Source: JAABVD01 sp965204545 (GTDB lineage Bacteria; Verrucomicrobiota; Verrucomicrobiia; Opitutales; UBA2995). Taken from it: DNA of 64,000 nt. The notes beneath the pieces are model-generated. The model did no database searches. It saw only the letters and a program-made list of their open reading frames with translations, and was not told the DNA's origin. Below, piece by piece: positions 35,122-44,548 of this stretch; the first letter of the stretch is position 1, and each line of letters begins with the position of its first letter. Location of the stretch: contig CBDBFA010000003.1 of NCBI GenBank assembly GCA_965204545.1, forward strand, positions 1,860,001 through 1,924,000, given 5' to 3'. Both the position numbers and the translations under genes were made by a program.

Positions 35122-37008
35122 TCAAGGGGGATCGATGAGGCCGGCATCGAGGTGGATTTCGGCAAGCTGTTCCGGAGTCATTTTCAAAACCTTGCGATCG
35201 TATGTGATGAGGCCGTTGAGCTCGCCTTCGACATCGGTCGTTTGGGTATAGACACCGGCCGCGATGCCTTTCTTTTTGAATTCGCCAAGGATGTTTGCCG
35301 TTCGCCGATAGCGCTCCCCGTATTCTTCGATGGTTTTAGGTAAACCACCGTAACCCCAATTGCGCATGGAGGTATCCCAGAGGTGGCCCTGAACGGCCCA
35401 ACCGTGGCCGCCGAACTCCCCGATGACCTTGATGTAGTCATCGTAAAGGGGGATTTCCAAAGGAAAATAGGGGTCGGGATAGTTATGCTCATCGGCGATA
35501 TCGGTTACCGGGAAAAAGTTGCCACCGCTGGCGATGTTCAAGTAGCGGGAAGGATCATAGGCCTTGACCCACTCTCCTATTTCAGTGGAGCGGTGCTGCC
35601 CCCAACGCTCATTAAAGGTGGTCCAGACCACAATGGAGGGGTGATTGTAGAGCAAATCGATCATGGACTTGAGTTCGGCCATGTATTGCTCATGCGCCCA
35701 ATCGGGCCAATCCGCTTCAAGGGCATCTTCCTCGGAAGCCCAGCGGCGATTGTTTCTGGGTTTGTAGTCCTCTCTCAAGGCATGGAGTTTTTTCCACTTG
35801 GGCCACTCGTTGGGTCCGGCGCCCCCTGATGTCTGATCCTGCCAGACCAGAAGGCCAATCCGGTCGGCATGATAATAATAGCGGCGAGGTTCCGCCTTCT
35901 TGTGCTTACGGATCATGTTAAAACCGGACGCCTTGAGGTATTTCATTTCAAAGACGATAGCTTCATCGGACGGTGGATTGAGGAAGCTACCCGGCCACCA
36001 ACCCTGGTCGAGGGTACCCCAATGAAAGATCTCTTCGCCATTGAGGGTAAACCGCCAGTTGCCATTTTCATCTGCTGATTTGCCCACGGACCGGAAACCG
36101 GTGTAAGATTTTACCCGGTCGATGACTTCGCCGGCCTTGTCCAGCAATTCGAATTCCAGATCATAGAGGTTGGGGGTATCCGGGGACCAAGGTTTAACCT
36201 TTCGGACACTCAGTGAAACGGAGTTACGGAAACCGGTTGCCTGGCGGACCGTCTTTCCGTTTTCAGAGACAGTTACCTTGAGCTGCACCTCCCGAGGCGT
36301 TCCTCCGAGATGTGCTTTCGCCTTAAGCCGACCATGCATATCCGCCAGAACTTCAAGGCGATCGATGTAGGTATCCGGAACCTCCTCCAACCAAACCGTG
36401 GCCCAGATACCCGAGGAAGGGGTGTACCAGATGCCGCTGTTGTCCCGCTTCTGCTTTCCCCGCAACTGATAAAGATCCGGATCATCCGTTCCATCGATCA
36501 CCCGCATTTCCAGCGTGTTTTCCCCTTTGTCAACTTGATCGGTGATATCGAACGAGAAGGGGAGATTGCCTCCAACGTGGTCTCCGACCATATCACCATT
36601 CACCCACACGATGCACTTGTAATCGACTCCTTCAAAATTGAGCAATAAGCGTCCCTTGGGGAGGGTCCCCAACGCGAACTGATGGCGATACCAGATCGAC
36701 TCGTTCGATTCCAGGCGCCGGCCCACCCCGGATAGTGGCGTTTCCAATGCGAAGGGAACCAGGATCTCCTCGTTCCACTTGGCAGGCTTGGCGGTTGTGT
36801 TGGCGGTTACGGCAAATTTCCAGAGCCCGTTCAAATTGGTCCAATCCGCCCGAACCATTTGAGGTCTGGGATAGTCCTGCCAGGCATTGCCCGGAGTGAC
36901 CTTTTCTCCCCAGGAGGTGAGCATGGTGTTGTTCGCCGGCTGCCAGTCGCCGGCATAGGATGACAGGGATATGCACAGGAAAATGGTAATGGGAATTCTC
37001 AGTTTCAT
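35122..37008 (-). CDS. Secreted glycoside hydrolase family 2 protein
   Basis: This 628-residue beta-glycosidase (galactosidase, glucuronidase or mannosidase type) has a signal peptide MKLRIPITIFLCISLSSYAG. The N-terminal sugar-binding jelly-roll includes SIWYRHQFALGTLPKGRLLL and VDYKCIVWVNG (about 130-165); Ig-like domain about 230-340; TIM barrel from about 345. The acid/base Glu is in TTFNERWGQHRS (about 510) and the likely nucleophile in KVIGEFGGHGW (about 572). The order and spacing fit GH2. ATG 37008 is used; the 66 codons open upstream are repeats. Convergent with the HEAT-repeat gene. The substrate cannot be told. Confidence 0.92.
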   Translation of the reverse strand: MKLRIPITIFLCISLSSYAGDWQPANNTMLTSWGEKVTPGNAWQDYPRPQMVRADWTNLNGLWKFAVTANTTAKPAKWNEEILVPFALETPLSGVGRRLESNESIWYRHQFALGTLPKGRLLLNFEGVDYKCIVWVNGDMVGDHVGGNLPFSFDITDQVDKGENTLEMRVIDGTDDPDLYQLRGKQKRDNSGIWYTPSSGIWATVWLEEVPDTYIDRLEVLADMHGRLKAKAHLGGTPREVQLKVTVSENGKTVRQATGFRNSVSLSVRKVKPWSPDTPNLYDLEFELLDKAGEVIDRVKSYTGFRSVGKSADENGNWRFTLNGEEIFHWGTLDQGWWPGSFLNPPSDEAIVFEMKYLKASGFNMIRKHKKAEPRRYYYHADRIGLLVWQDQTSGGAGPNEWPKWKKLHALREDYKPRNNRRWASEEDALEADWPDWAHEQYMAELKSMIDLLYNHPSIVVWTTFNERWGQHRSTEIGEWVKAYDPSRYLNIASGGNFFPVTDIADEHNYPDPYFPLEIPLYDDYIKVIGEFGGHGWAVQGHLWDTSMRNWGYGGLPKTIEEYGERYRRTANILGEFKKKGIAAGVYTQTTDVEGELNGLITYDRKVLKMTPEQLAEIHLDAGLIDPP

Positions 37009-37358
37009 GATTGGGAATGGAGGGGAAGGCGCGCTGAGGCGCGCCAATGAGGAATAAGGAATGTTTCGATTTGGGAGTTGGCGGAGGAGCTGAAGTGAAT
37101 CTTGGAAAGATCTCGGAGATTCTGAGAAAAAACATGGATGAACAAGATGAACAGGATTTGATTTAAAACAAAGCTTCGCTTGATGCCTGCGGCAACAGGA
37201 TGGCACTCTGTGCCAACAGGAAATAAGAAAATAGCCGCAAAACGCACAAAAAACACAAAATTCCTAATTCCTCATTGGCGCCTCTGGCGCCTCCTCTGTG
37301 TTCTCTGTGCCCTCTGTGGTTAATATTCTCCATCCCGGGCCCGGCAGCGGGAAACGGT
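37009..37358. repeat. Repeat block, no gene
   Basis: It holds hairpin GGCGCGCTGAGGCGCGCC (37028-37045), a GGATGAACAAGATGAACAGG element (37136), and a divergent 66-bp element (37161-37222, with GATGCCTGCGGCAACAGGATGGC replacing the usual hairpins). CCGCAAAACGCACAAAAAAC (37233) and inverted CTCTGTGTTCTCTGTGCCCT (37296-37315) follow, ending before the sulfatase stop. Confidence 0.75.
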
Positions 37359-39194
37359 TCAAAGTCGTTCGATGAGTTGTCGGCGATAACTGCTCCCCCA
37401 GCGCGGTATCTGTTCATGCTCGGTCGTGAGTTTGCCGGCTTCCTTCGGCAGGGATCGTCCCTGGCTTTTCAAATGATCCAGGGCATTGAGGGCGTGAATG
37501 GAGAGGATAAACTCGTTTTCGGGAAAGGTTGCGTATCGCATGAGGGTGGCGATGGCCTTTTGGCGAAGGTCCTCGCGGGAGCTGAACCTTCCCAGGCACT
37601 CGGCCGCGGCCACCGCTACGATAGGTTCGGCATCGTCGAGGGCCTTTTCCAGAAGGTGCTCGTTGAGGTCATAGGCAATTCCGGGGCCTTCGCCCAGGAG
37701 TTGCATGAGGATCCAGTAGCGCCGCTCGGGCATGGGATGCCTAAGATTGCCGGGTAATTCATTTTCGAGATCGCGCAAATTCAAGACGGCGTTTCCCCAG
37801 GTTGGAGCGTTACCCAACTGGGTGCGGTCGGATTCCGCCGGGGATTTCCCTGTCAAAATAATTTTCCGTAACATGGGTTCGGGCAAAAATCCGAGATCGC
37901 CGGTGGCGGTCATGTGTTCGTCCAGGGCCTGGCTCAACCTGGATTTGATGGGCTGGTGTTGGTCGGATTCGGCCAGGTTGTTTACGGAGTGGTAATCGTT
38001 TTCCAAGTCGTAGAGTTCTTCTCGCGGACGCGGTTCCCAAAAGGCGGATTGAATCGCATCCAATTCGCCGGCCAGGAATTTTTCATACCATACCGAGGTG
38101 GTCGGAGTCTGCTGTTGGTAGCGGACAAACTGGCCGTGGGGGAGGTGCCGGTAAAAATTGCGCATGTAGATGTAGCGCCCATCGGTTATGCTGCGGACAA
38201 AGTCGGGCCGTTCATCCATACGACCGCGAAATCCGAAAGAGTAAGGCGGATCCTCGGTCTGCTGGTCTCCGGCGAAGGCATGGCCGTGATAGTAGTCCGG
38301 GATGGTCACACCGGCCAGGGACAACATGGTCGGAGCGAAATCGACAAATCCCACCAACCGGTCGGAGTTGCCCCCCTCCTCGTAGCCCTTGGGAGCCAGA
38401 TGGGCCCATTTGGGCGGAAAATGCACGATTAAGGGCACATGCAGCCCCGACCAACCCGGATAACGTTTGCTGCGGGGCATTCCGGAACCGTGATCCGCCC
38501 AGAAAAATACGATGGTGTCCCGGGACAGCCCCGCTTCCTCCATTTCTTTCATCCGCATTGCGAAAAATTGGTCCGCTTCGGTGAGGCGGTCGTAGTATTG
38601 AGCCCAATCCTTGCGCACCTCGGGAGTATCCGGAAGATAGGGGGCCAGAGTGGCCAAGGCAGGATCGTGCACCGGGTTGGGGTTATTATTGCGAATTCTG
38701 CTTTCGTGCGTGCCCGTAAAATTGAATACGGCAAAAAACGGTTTTCCCTCCGGGCGATTTTTCCAGTGGCCATTTCTGGAGGATTCGTCCCAACCCTTGT
38801 TATCGGTGGTCAGGTTGTAGTCTTCCTTGCTGTTGTTGGTGGTGTAATAGCCGGCTTCCTGCAAATAGCGGGGAAAAAATTTCAGGTAGGAAGGAGCGGG
38901 GGCGCGCGACCGCATGTGTTGGCCTCCCGTGGACGGCGGGTACATGCCCGAGATGATGGTGGTTCGGGCCGGGGCGCAAACCGGAGCAGTGGAAATGGCT
39001 TTGTTGTAGCGGTAGCCGCGCCCGGCGTATGCGTCGATATGGGGGGTGGTGGCGTAGGCGTCTCCGTAACATCCCAGGTGAGGACCATGATCCTCCGTGG
39101 ACAGCCACAGGATATTCGGCTTATCCACGGCAACTAATGGAATGCCGGCGGTCCACCAAAGGAAGCAGCTTAAGGTAAAGAACTTGGATTTCAT
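37359..39194 (-). CDS. Secreted type I sulfatase with C-terminal HEAT-like region
   Basis: This 611-residue sulfatase most resembles the heparan N-sulfatase/iduronate group. The signal peptide is MKSKFFTLSCFLWWTAGIPLVAV. The metal site reads LSTEDHGPHLGCYG (ED in place of DD) and the formylglycine motif is CAPAR (Cys73) followed by TTIISG. FFWADHGSG gives the second metal site. After the sulfatase fold (to about 470) come about 130 residues of helical repeats (AVAAAECLGRFSSREDLRQK). ATG 39194; the preceding sulfatase gene ends 36 bases upstream, so the two are one transcription unit. The same domain order occurs in the 42704 gene. Confidence 0.92.
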   Translation of the reverse strand: MKSKFFTLSCFLWWTAGIPLVAVDKPNILWLSTEDHGPHLGCYGDAYATTPHIDAYAGRGYRYNKAISTAPVCAPARTTIISGMYPPSTGGQHMRSRAPAPSYLKFFPRYLQEAGYYTTNNSKEDYNLTTDNKGWDESSRNGHWKNRPEGKPFFAVFNFTGTHESRIRNNNPNPVHDPALATLAPYLPDTPEVRKDWAQYYDRLTEADQFFAMRMKEMEEAGLSRDTIVFFWADHGSGMPRSKRYPGWSGLHVPLIVHFPPKWAHLAPKGYEEGGNSDRLVGFVDFAPTMLSLAGVTIPDYYHGHAFAGDQQTEDPPYSFGFRGRMDERPDFVRSITDGRYIYMRNFYRHLPHGQFVRYQQQTPTTSVWYEKFLAGELDAIQSAFWEPRPREELYDLENDYHSVNNLAESDQHQPIKSRLSQALDEHMTATGDLGFLPEPMLRKIILTGKSPAESDRTQLGNAPTWGNAVLNLRDLENELPGNLRHPMPERRYWILMQLLGEGPGIAYDLNEHLLEKALDDAEPIVAVAAAECLGRFSSREDLRQKAIATLMRYATFPENEFILSIHALNALDHLKSQGRSLPKEAGKLTTEHEQIPRWGSSYRRQLIERL

Positions 39195-39230
39195 GTCCCT
39201 TGTGCAAATGAGGTTCTAATTTGTTTCGGT

Positions 39231-40829
39231 TCAATTTTTCTCCGCACCGGCCAGGAAATCTTCGTCGTACTGGGTTTGCAGCGCTTCCCAACGGGAAACC
39301 AGTGAGTTGAGCCGGTCGGGATGAGCCTGGGCCAAGTCGCGGAGTTCGGCTCGATCCTCCGCAATTCGATAGAGTTCCCAACGGTTGCCGTTATCGCGGC
39401 GCATGACGGCTTTCCAGTCGCCATGGCGCAAAGCCCGGTTACCGGAATGGGCAAAGAAAAACTCGCGATCTTCCCAATCCGGGTCTCCCGCAAAAGCCGG
39501 CGCCAAGCTGCGCCCGGGTAGGCCGGGCCCGATTTCCGGGGGTTTGGCCTCTACTCCGGCCAACTCCAGGATGGTGGGGACCAGGTCGATGAAGTGTCCC
39601 GGGAGATGGCGCAGTTCCCCTCCCGACCGAATTCCCTCGGGCCAATGCACGATGAAAGGCGAGGCTATGCCACCTTCATGGTTCCAGTGCTTGTGGAGGG
39701 AGAGCGGGGAATTGGAGGCCGTCGACCAACCGGGTCCCAAACAAAGGTAGGAACCGGCCGAACCCAGGGGAGCGGAGGGATCGTGCTTATCCCCCCGGTT
39801 GATGATTTCTCCACTGGCGCCGTTATCGACCATGAAAAAGAACACGGTATTGTCCGCTTCTCCCATGGCCGAGACCTGCTGCATGACGCGGCCGATTTCG
39901 TAATCCATTCGATCCACCATGGCGGCATGGATGGCCATTTTGGTGGCCTGAAAGCGTTGTTGCTCGGCCGTCAATTCTTCCCATGGCAAAGCGAAACCAA
40001 CCTCCCCGGTGTCGATTTGATCGATCAGTTCTTCCTGAGACAAATTCCATGGCGGAAAGATATCCCCGCGCCGCTTGGCCAAACCGGATTGGACAATACC
40101 CATCGATTGCGCCCGTTCCCAGCGTTCTTTTCTCACCACGTCCCACCCCTTCAAATAGGCATCCTCGTACTTGGCGATATCCTGGGGCAGCGCATGCAGG
40201 GGAAAATGCGGGGCGATAAAAGCCAAGTAACAGAAAAAAGGCTGGTCCGGGGTCTCCCTTTCATGCTCCGCCAGAAACTCGATGGCGCGGTCCGCCATGT
40301 CGGTGGTCACGTAATAATCGGTTCCGCGGGGTATGGGGGGCAGGGGTTGATCGTCCAGCCAATGTTTTTTGGGGCTGAAAAAGCGGTCCCAGGAACGGGT
40401 CCAATAGGAGCGGTCGAACCCGCTCATCTTCGGGTCGGCCGGGGTGCCCTTGACGTGCCACTTGCCGGAATGGTAATTGCGGTAACCTTTTTCCTTGAGT
40501 CGCAAGGGAAGCATTTGGCTCCAGACCGGCCACTCTTTTCCTTTTCGAGGATCCATTCCCACCTGCTGGGCGTAATAACCGGTCAGGATGACCGCCCGGG
40601 ACGGCCAGCATCGCCCGGCAGAATAAAACTGGGAAAAACGCAATCCGTCGGCGGCGAGGCGGTCGAGGACGGGGGTTTGGACCTCACCCCCATAGCATCC
40701 CGCGTCGGAGAACCCCATATCATCGGCCAGGACCACGATGAAATTGGGCGGTTTGGCCAGGCCCCAAAGGCAGGGAAGGAAAAGGGCAGTTGCCAGAATG
40801 ATCTTTGTTGCCGTTTTGAAAAGAGCCAT
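39231..40829 (-). CDS. Secreted type I sulfatase (arylsulfatase A-like)
   Basis: The 532-residue sulfatase has a signal peptide MALFKTATKIILATALFLPCLWGLA. Its metal site is VVLADDMGFSDAGCYGG, its formylglycine motif CWPSR (Cys74) then AVILTGYY. FFMVDNGASGEIINRGDKHD provides the second metal ligands. The closing section (HGDWKAVMRRDNGNRWELY) is typical of the family. It resembles the 18173 sulfatase in domain layout (CWP motif, similar ending). ATG 40829 is chosen because it starts the signal peptide; a longer frame to 40985 adds non-homologous sequence. First gene of a two-sulfatase unit, divergent from the DUF1080 gene. Confidence 0.93.
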   Translation of the reverse strand: MALFKTATKIILATALFLPCLWGLAKPPNFIVVLADDMGFSDAGCYGGEVQTPVLDRLAADGLRFSQFYSAGRCWPSRAVILTGYYAQQVGMDPRKGKEWPVWSQMLPLRLKEKGYRNYHSGKWHVKGTPADPKMSGFDRSYWTRSWDRFFSPKKHWLDDQPLPPIPRGTDYYVTTDMADRAIEFLAEHERETPDQPFFCYLAFIAPHFPLHALPQDIAKYEDAYLKGWDVVRKERWERAQSMGIVQSGLAKRRGDIFPPWNLSQEELIDQIDTGEVGFALPWEELTAEQQRFQATKMAIHAAMVDRMDYEIGRVMQQVSAMGEADNTVFFFMVDNGASGEIINRGDKHDPSAPLGSAGSYLCLGPGWSTASNSPLSLHKHWNHEGGIASPFIVHWPEGIRSGGELRHLPGHFIDLVPTILELAGVEAKPPEIGPGLPGRSLAPAFAGDPDWEDREFFFAHSGNRALRHGDWKAVMRRDNGNRWELYRIAEDRAELRDLAQAHPDRLNSLVSRWEALQTQYDEDFLAGAEKN

Positions 40830-41061
40830 GATGGGGTCCAAATCACGGGTTTTGGGGCGAATATTCAAACATATTCCACTTTCCATTCCGTGAAGCGATA
40901 AACCACGGACGAGGAAAAGCCTCTTGTCTCTCCAGGGTTGGGGCCTTTGACTGGGGAAAATGCCAAGAAACCGGGTACTCTTCATACCAGTTGTTCCTCT
41001 GGCCGACGACCTCGGATGGTGGGAAGACTCCGGCCTTTAATCCAAACTCGACAGATACATC
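40830..41061. promoter_or_regulatory. Divergent intergenic region, sulfatase / DUF1080
   Basis: These 232 bases separate two divergent genes of the glycan region and are free of the repeats that fill other gaps, so they probably hold both promoters and any shared operator. I see no clear -35/-10 pair or inverted operator. Confidence 0.4.
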
Positions 41062-42396
41062 ATGCATAAACGTTTCCATTCCTTCATTCTCGGCTTGGCC
41101 GCGGTATCCTTATTTACCGGGGCCAGGGCGGAGGATTCTGAAAATTGGTCCGATCTCTTCAACGGGAAGGACTTCGATGGCTGGACCATTCGGGGCGGCG
41201 GCGCCACTTACGAGATACGGGACGGCGCCATCGTAGGCATTAACGGCCCGGGCCATAACACCTTCCTCACCACTTGGAACCTCTACCGCGACTTCGAACT
41301 GGAATTCGAGGTGAAACTGAACGACCTCCTCAACTCTGGCGTGCAAATTCGCTCCAAGGCCAGATGGGAAACGGTTCGCGGCAAGGAGATCGAGGCGGTT
41401 TACGGCCCCCAGGTGGAAATTGAAATGAAAAACGGTCTTGCCGGCTACCTCTATGGGGAGCGAGCCGGAGGATGGATGACCCCGCAGGAAAAGCGCATTG
41501 TGCATGCGCATTTCAAAAACGACGGCTGGAATCATTACCGCATCGTGGCGAACGGACCCCGCATCCAAACCTGGATCAACGGAAACCCGGTATCGGATCT
41601 GGTCGATCAGGAGCGCTACAAGGACCACCCGGAGGGATTTATCGGCCTGCAGGTTCACAGCATAAAGGCGGAAACGGGCACCATGTCCGTGGCCTGGAGA
41701 AATCTCCGCATCCGCGAACTCAATACCGGGGGTAAGGAATGGATTTCGTTGTTCAACGGAAAGAACCTAGATGGTTGGACGGTCAAAGTTCACGGCTACG
41801 AACTGGGGGAAAATCCCGGCAATATTTTCCGGGTGGAGGACGGCCATTTGAAAACCAGTTACGATCAGTTCGCGTCTTTCGACAATCTTTTCGGTCATAT
41901 CTTTTATCGGGATTCCTATTCCCACTACAGGATGCGCCTGGAGTACCGTTTTTACGGCGAACAAAGTGAGGGGGGGCCGAGCTGGGCCCTCCGCAACACC
42001 GGTATCATGGCCCACGGGCAAACCCCCGAATCCATGGGGAAAAATCAGAGGTTTCCCACCAGTATCGAAATCCAAATCCTGGGTGGAGATCCTCCGGCCA
42101 AGCGCACCACGGGGAATTTGTGCACCCCGGATACGCACGTGGTTTACCAGGGCCAATTACACGAGCAACACTGCACCTCATCCACCTCGAAAACCTATCC
42201 CTGGAACGAATGGGTTCGTCTGGAAGTTCACGTCAAGGGAAGTGAGGAGTTCATTCACTTCGTCAACGGAAACGAAGTGTTGCGCTACACGCTTCCCCAA
42301 AAGGAGGACGGCACCCTTCTCGATAGTGGAACCATCTCCCTGCAGGCGGAAAGTCACGGGTGTGAATTCCGCAACATCGAAATCATGCCGCTTTAG
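41062..42396 (+). CDS. Secreted protein with DUF1080 domain and a second concanavalin-like domain
   Basis: The 444-residue exported protein has signal peptide MHKRFHSFILGLAAVSLFTGARA. Domain 1 (about 27-225) is DUF1080: LFNGKDFDGWTIRGG, HNTFLTTWNLYRDFELEFEV, LNSGVQIRS, WNHYRIVANG, GFIGLQVHSI. Domain 2 (about 230-444) begins again with LFNGKNLDGWTVKVHG and has NIFRVEDGHLKTSYDQFASF, HYRMRLEYRF and a Cys-containing loop (CTPDTHVVYQGQLHEQHC). The second domain matches the DUF1080 type that acts on free sugars or glycosides. Predicted role: hydrolysis of 3-keto-glycosides. Divergent from the sulfatase pair, followed by a third sulfatase gene. Confidence 0.9.
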   Translation: MHKRFHSFILGLAAVSLFTGARAEDSENWSDLFNGKDFDGWTIRGGGATYEIRDGAIVGINGPGHNTFLTTWNLYRDFELEFEVKLNDLLNSGVQIRSKARWETVRGKEIEAVYGPQVEIEMKNGLAGYLYGERAGGWMTPQEKRIVHAHFKNDGWNHYRIVANGPRIQTWINGNPVSDLVDQERYKDHPEGFIGLQVHSIKAETGTMSVAWRNLRIRELNTGGKEWISLFNGKNLDGWTVKVHGYELGENPGNIFRVEDGHLKTSYDQFASFDNLFGHIFYRDSYSHYRMRLEYRFYGEQSEGGPSWALRNTGIMAHGQTPESMGKNQRFPTSIEIQILGGDPPAKRTTGNLCTPDTHVVYQGQLHEQHCTSSTSKTYPWNEWVRLEVHVKGSEEFIHFVNGNEVLRYTLPQKEDGTLLDSGTISLQAESHGCEFRNIEIMPL

Positions 42397-42703
42397 GAAG
42401 GCTGAAGGAATGGAGTGGTGGAGTAGTGGAGTGATGGAATGATGGAATGGGGAATGGGATGCTGGGAAGGAGACTCTCGCAAAGAGCGCAAAGGGACGCA
42501 AAGGGAGAGGGAGAGGCGCGCCAATTAGGAATTAGGAATTAGGAATTAGGAATGGGGGGATGATGAACCACGGATTACACGGATGAGCACGGATAGGGGA
42601 TGGAGTGATGGAGTGGTGGAGTGATGGAATTTGGGAGAAGAGGGGGAAGGTTTACGACTATTTCAGGGTCGACTATAAAAGCTGATTTTAGATCCAATCT
42701 ATC
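42397..42703. repeat. Repeat block, no gene
   Basis: It holds (GGAGTGATG)/(GGAATGATG) type short repeats (42410-42450), CTCTCGCAAAGAGCGCAAAG (42475), GGCGCGCC with (AATTAGG) heptamers (42516-42553) and ACCACGGATTACACGGAT (42567). The last 60 bases (GACTATTTCAGGGTCGACTATAAAAG) are native and may hold a promoter. Confidence 0.75.
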
Positions 42704-44548
42704 ATGAAGTTTATGGTTCGATTACTGGTTGTTTGGGGTGTGGCGTTTTGTGGGAGCCTTACGGCAGTTGATAGGCCCCATATCGTTTGGCTGACCTCGG
42801 AAGACAATTCGGTCCATTACCTGGACCTCTACTTCGATACGGGGGCTCCCACGCCCCATATACGAAAACTGGCGGAACGCGGACTCATTTTCGATCATGC
42901 CTTTTCCAATGCGCCGGTTTGCTCCGCGGCGCGGACCACCCTGTTGACGGGCGCTTTCGGGCCGCGCATCGGCACGCAGTATCATCGCCCCTGGAAAAAG
43001 GCGCCGATGCCGGATGAAGGCCGGATGTTTCCCTGGTATCTCCGGCAGGCCGGTTACTACACCACCAACAATTCCAAGACGGACTACAATGTGATCGATA
43101 AAGGGGGCTGGGATGAATCTTCCCCAAAGGCCACCTGGCGCAACCGCAAACCGGGTCAGCCCTTTTTTCACGTCCAGAATACCACTATTACCCATGAGGG
43201 GCAGTTGCACTTCTCTGCGGAAGAGATGGCCACGGTGAAGAACCGGACTTCATCCGAGGCCGTGAATCCGTTCCCCTACCATCCGGACACCCCCACCTTT
43301 CGTTACACCCAGGCGCGTTACCATGATCTCCAAATGAAAATGGATGATCATCATGGCGATTGGGTCGGGAAGCTCGAAGAAGACGGTCTGCTCGATGACA
43401 CTTTTATTTTTTATTACAGCGACCATGGGGGCGTACTTCCGCGCGGCAAGGGGTATGCCTATGAAACAGGGCTTCACGTGCCTCTGGTCGTTTACGTGCC
43501 CGCAAACTGGGCCCATCTGGTCGATGCGGATTTGGGCAGCCGGGTGAAAGGATTTGTCAGTTTTGTGGACTTTGCGCCAACGGTGCTTCACTTGGCCGGT
43601 GTAGCCGTTCCTCCGCATATGGACGGAAAGCCATTCCTGGGAAAAGGCGTCGCCATGGATGAACTGAACCAGCGGGACGAGGCATTTGGTTACGCCGACC
43701 GCTTTGATGAAAAGTACGACTTGGTGCGCACACTGCGAAAGGGCAAGTACACTTACATGCGCAATTTTCAACCCTTCAACTTCGATGGTTTGTGGAATGA
43801 ATACCGCTATCGCATGCTGGCTTACATGGAGTGGTGGGAACTTTATCGAACCGGCAAGCTCAATGAGGTTCAGGGCCAGTTTTTCAAACCCAGGCCGGCC
43901 GAGGCGCTCTACGACGTGGAAGCCGACCCCTATGAGGTCAATAATCTGGCCGGCGATCCGGCTTATGCCGATGTGTTAAAAGACATGCGGCAGCGCCTGA
44001 CCGATAAGGTAAAGTCCATCAACGACTTGAGTATGTTTCCCGAAAGTTATCTGGTCGAGAAGGGGTTTGAGGATCCGGTTGAATTCGGGCGCGCCAATAG
44101 CGGCCGCATCGCGGTCTTGGTAGACATTGCCAATCTCAGCCTCATGGAATTCGACCAGGCTCGCGATGGCATAACAGAGGCTCTCGATTCCGAGGATCCG
44201 TGGGCACGTTATTGGGGGCTGATCGCCTGCAGCTCATTCGGTGAGGCAGCCGAGCCATTTATCGAAAAGGCCAGGATGATGGCAGCCGGGGACAGGGAGA
44301 ATCTGGTTCGGGTGCGGGCGGCGGAATTTCTCGGCTTGGTTGGGGCGGAAGATCCGGCTCCCTTCATTCGGGAAGCGCTGGCCAACGCCGGCAATGAGGC
44401 GGAAGCATTTCTTACCTTGAACTCCGTTGTGCTGCTCAAGGACCTGAAAGGTTGGCAATTCGATATCGATCCCGCAATATTCCCAGAGGCTTGGCGCACG
44501 GCTGAACGGTCCAATGTTAACCGGCGGTTGGGGTATTTGAATCCGTAG
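42704..44548 (+). CDS. Secreted type I sulfatase with CxAxR motif and HEAT-like tail
   Basis: This 614-residue sulfatase is built like the 37359 protein. The signal peptide is MKFMVRLLVVWGVAFCGSLTAV; the metal site is LTSEDNSVHYLDLY. The modification motif is CSAAR (Cys73) rather than CxPxR, followed by TTLLTG. YYSDHGGVLPRGKG gives the second metal site. Helical repeats fill about 480-600 (EPFIEKARMMAAGDRENLVRVRA). CxAxR sulfatases are matured by the radical-SAM anaerobic enzyme rather than by the copper-dependent FGE, so this cell should carry an anSME gene elsewhere. ATG 42704 after a repeat block. Confidence 0.92.
   Translation: MKFMVRLLVVWGVAFCGSLTAVDRPHIVWLTSEDNSVHYLDLYFDTGAPTPHIRKLAERGLIFDHAFSNAPVCSAARTTLLTGAFGPRIGTQYHRPWKKAPMPDEGRMFPWYLRQAGYYTTNNSKTDYNVIDKGGWDESSPKATWRNRKPGQPFFHVQNTTITHEGQLHFSAEEMATVKNRTSSEAVNPFPYHPDTPTFRYTQARYHDLQMKMDDHHGDWVGKLEEDGLLDDTFIFYYSDHGGVLPRGKGYAYETGLHVPLVVYVPANWAHLVDADLGSRVKGFVSFVDFAPTVLHLAGVAVPPHMDGKPFLGKGVAMDELNQRDEAFGYADRFDEKYDLVRTLRKGKYTYMRNFQPFNFDGLWNEYRYRMLAYMEWWELYRTGKLNEVQGQFFKPRPAEALYDVEADPYEVNNLAGDPAYADVLKDMRQRLTDKVKSINDLSMFPESYLVEKGFEDPVEFGRANSGRIAVLVDIANLSLMEFDQARDGITEALDSEDPWARYWGLIACSSFGEAAEPFIEKARMMAAGDRENLVRVRAAEFLGLVGAEDPAPFIREALANAGNEAEAFLTLNSVVLLKDLKGWQFDIDPAIFPEAWRTAERSNVNRRLGYLNP

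Noticed and set aside
35122..37206. Longer GH2 start at 37206
   Set aside because: The 66 extra residues are repeat-derived and lie before a clear signal peptide at 37008.
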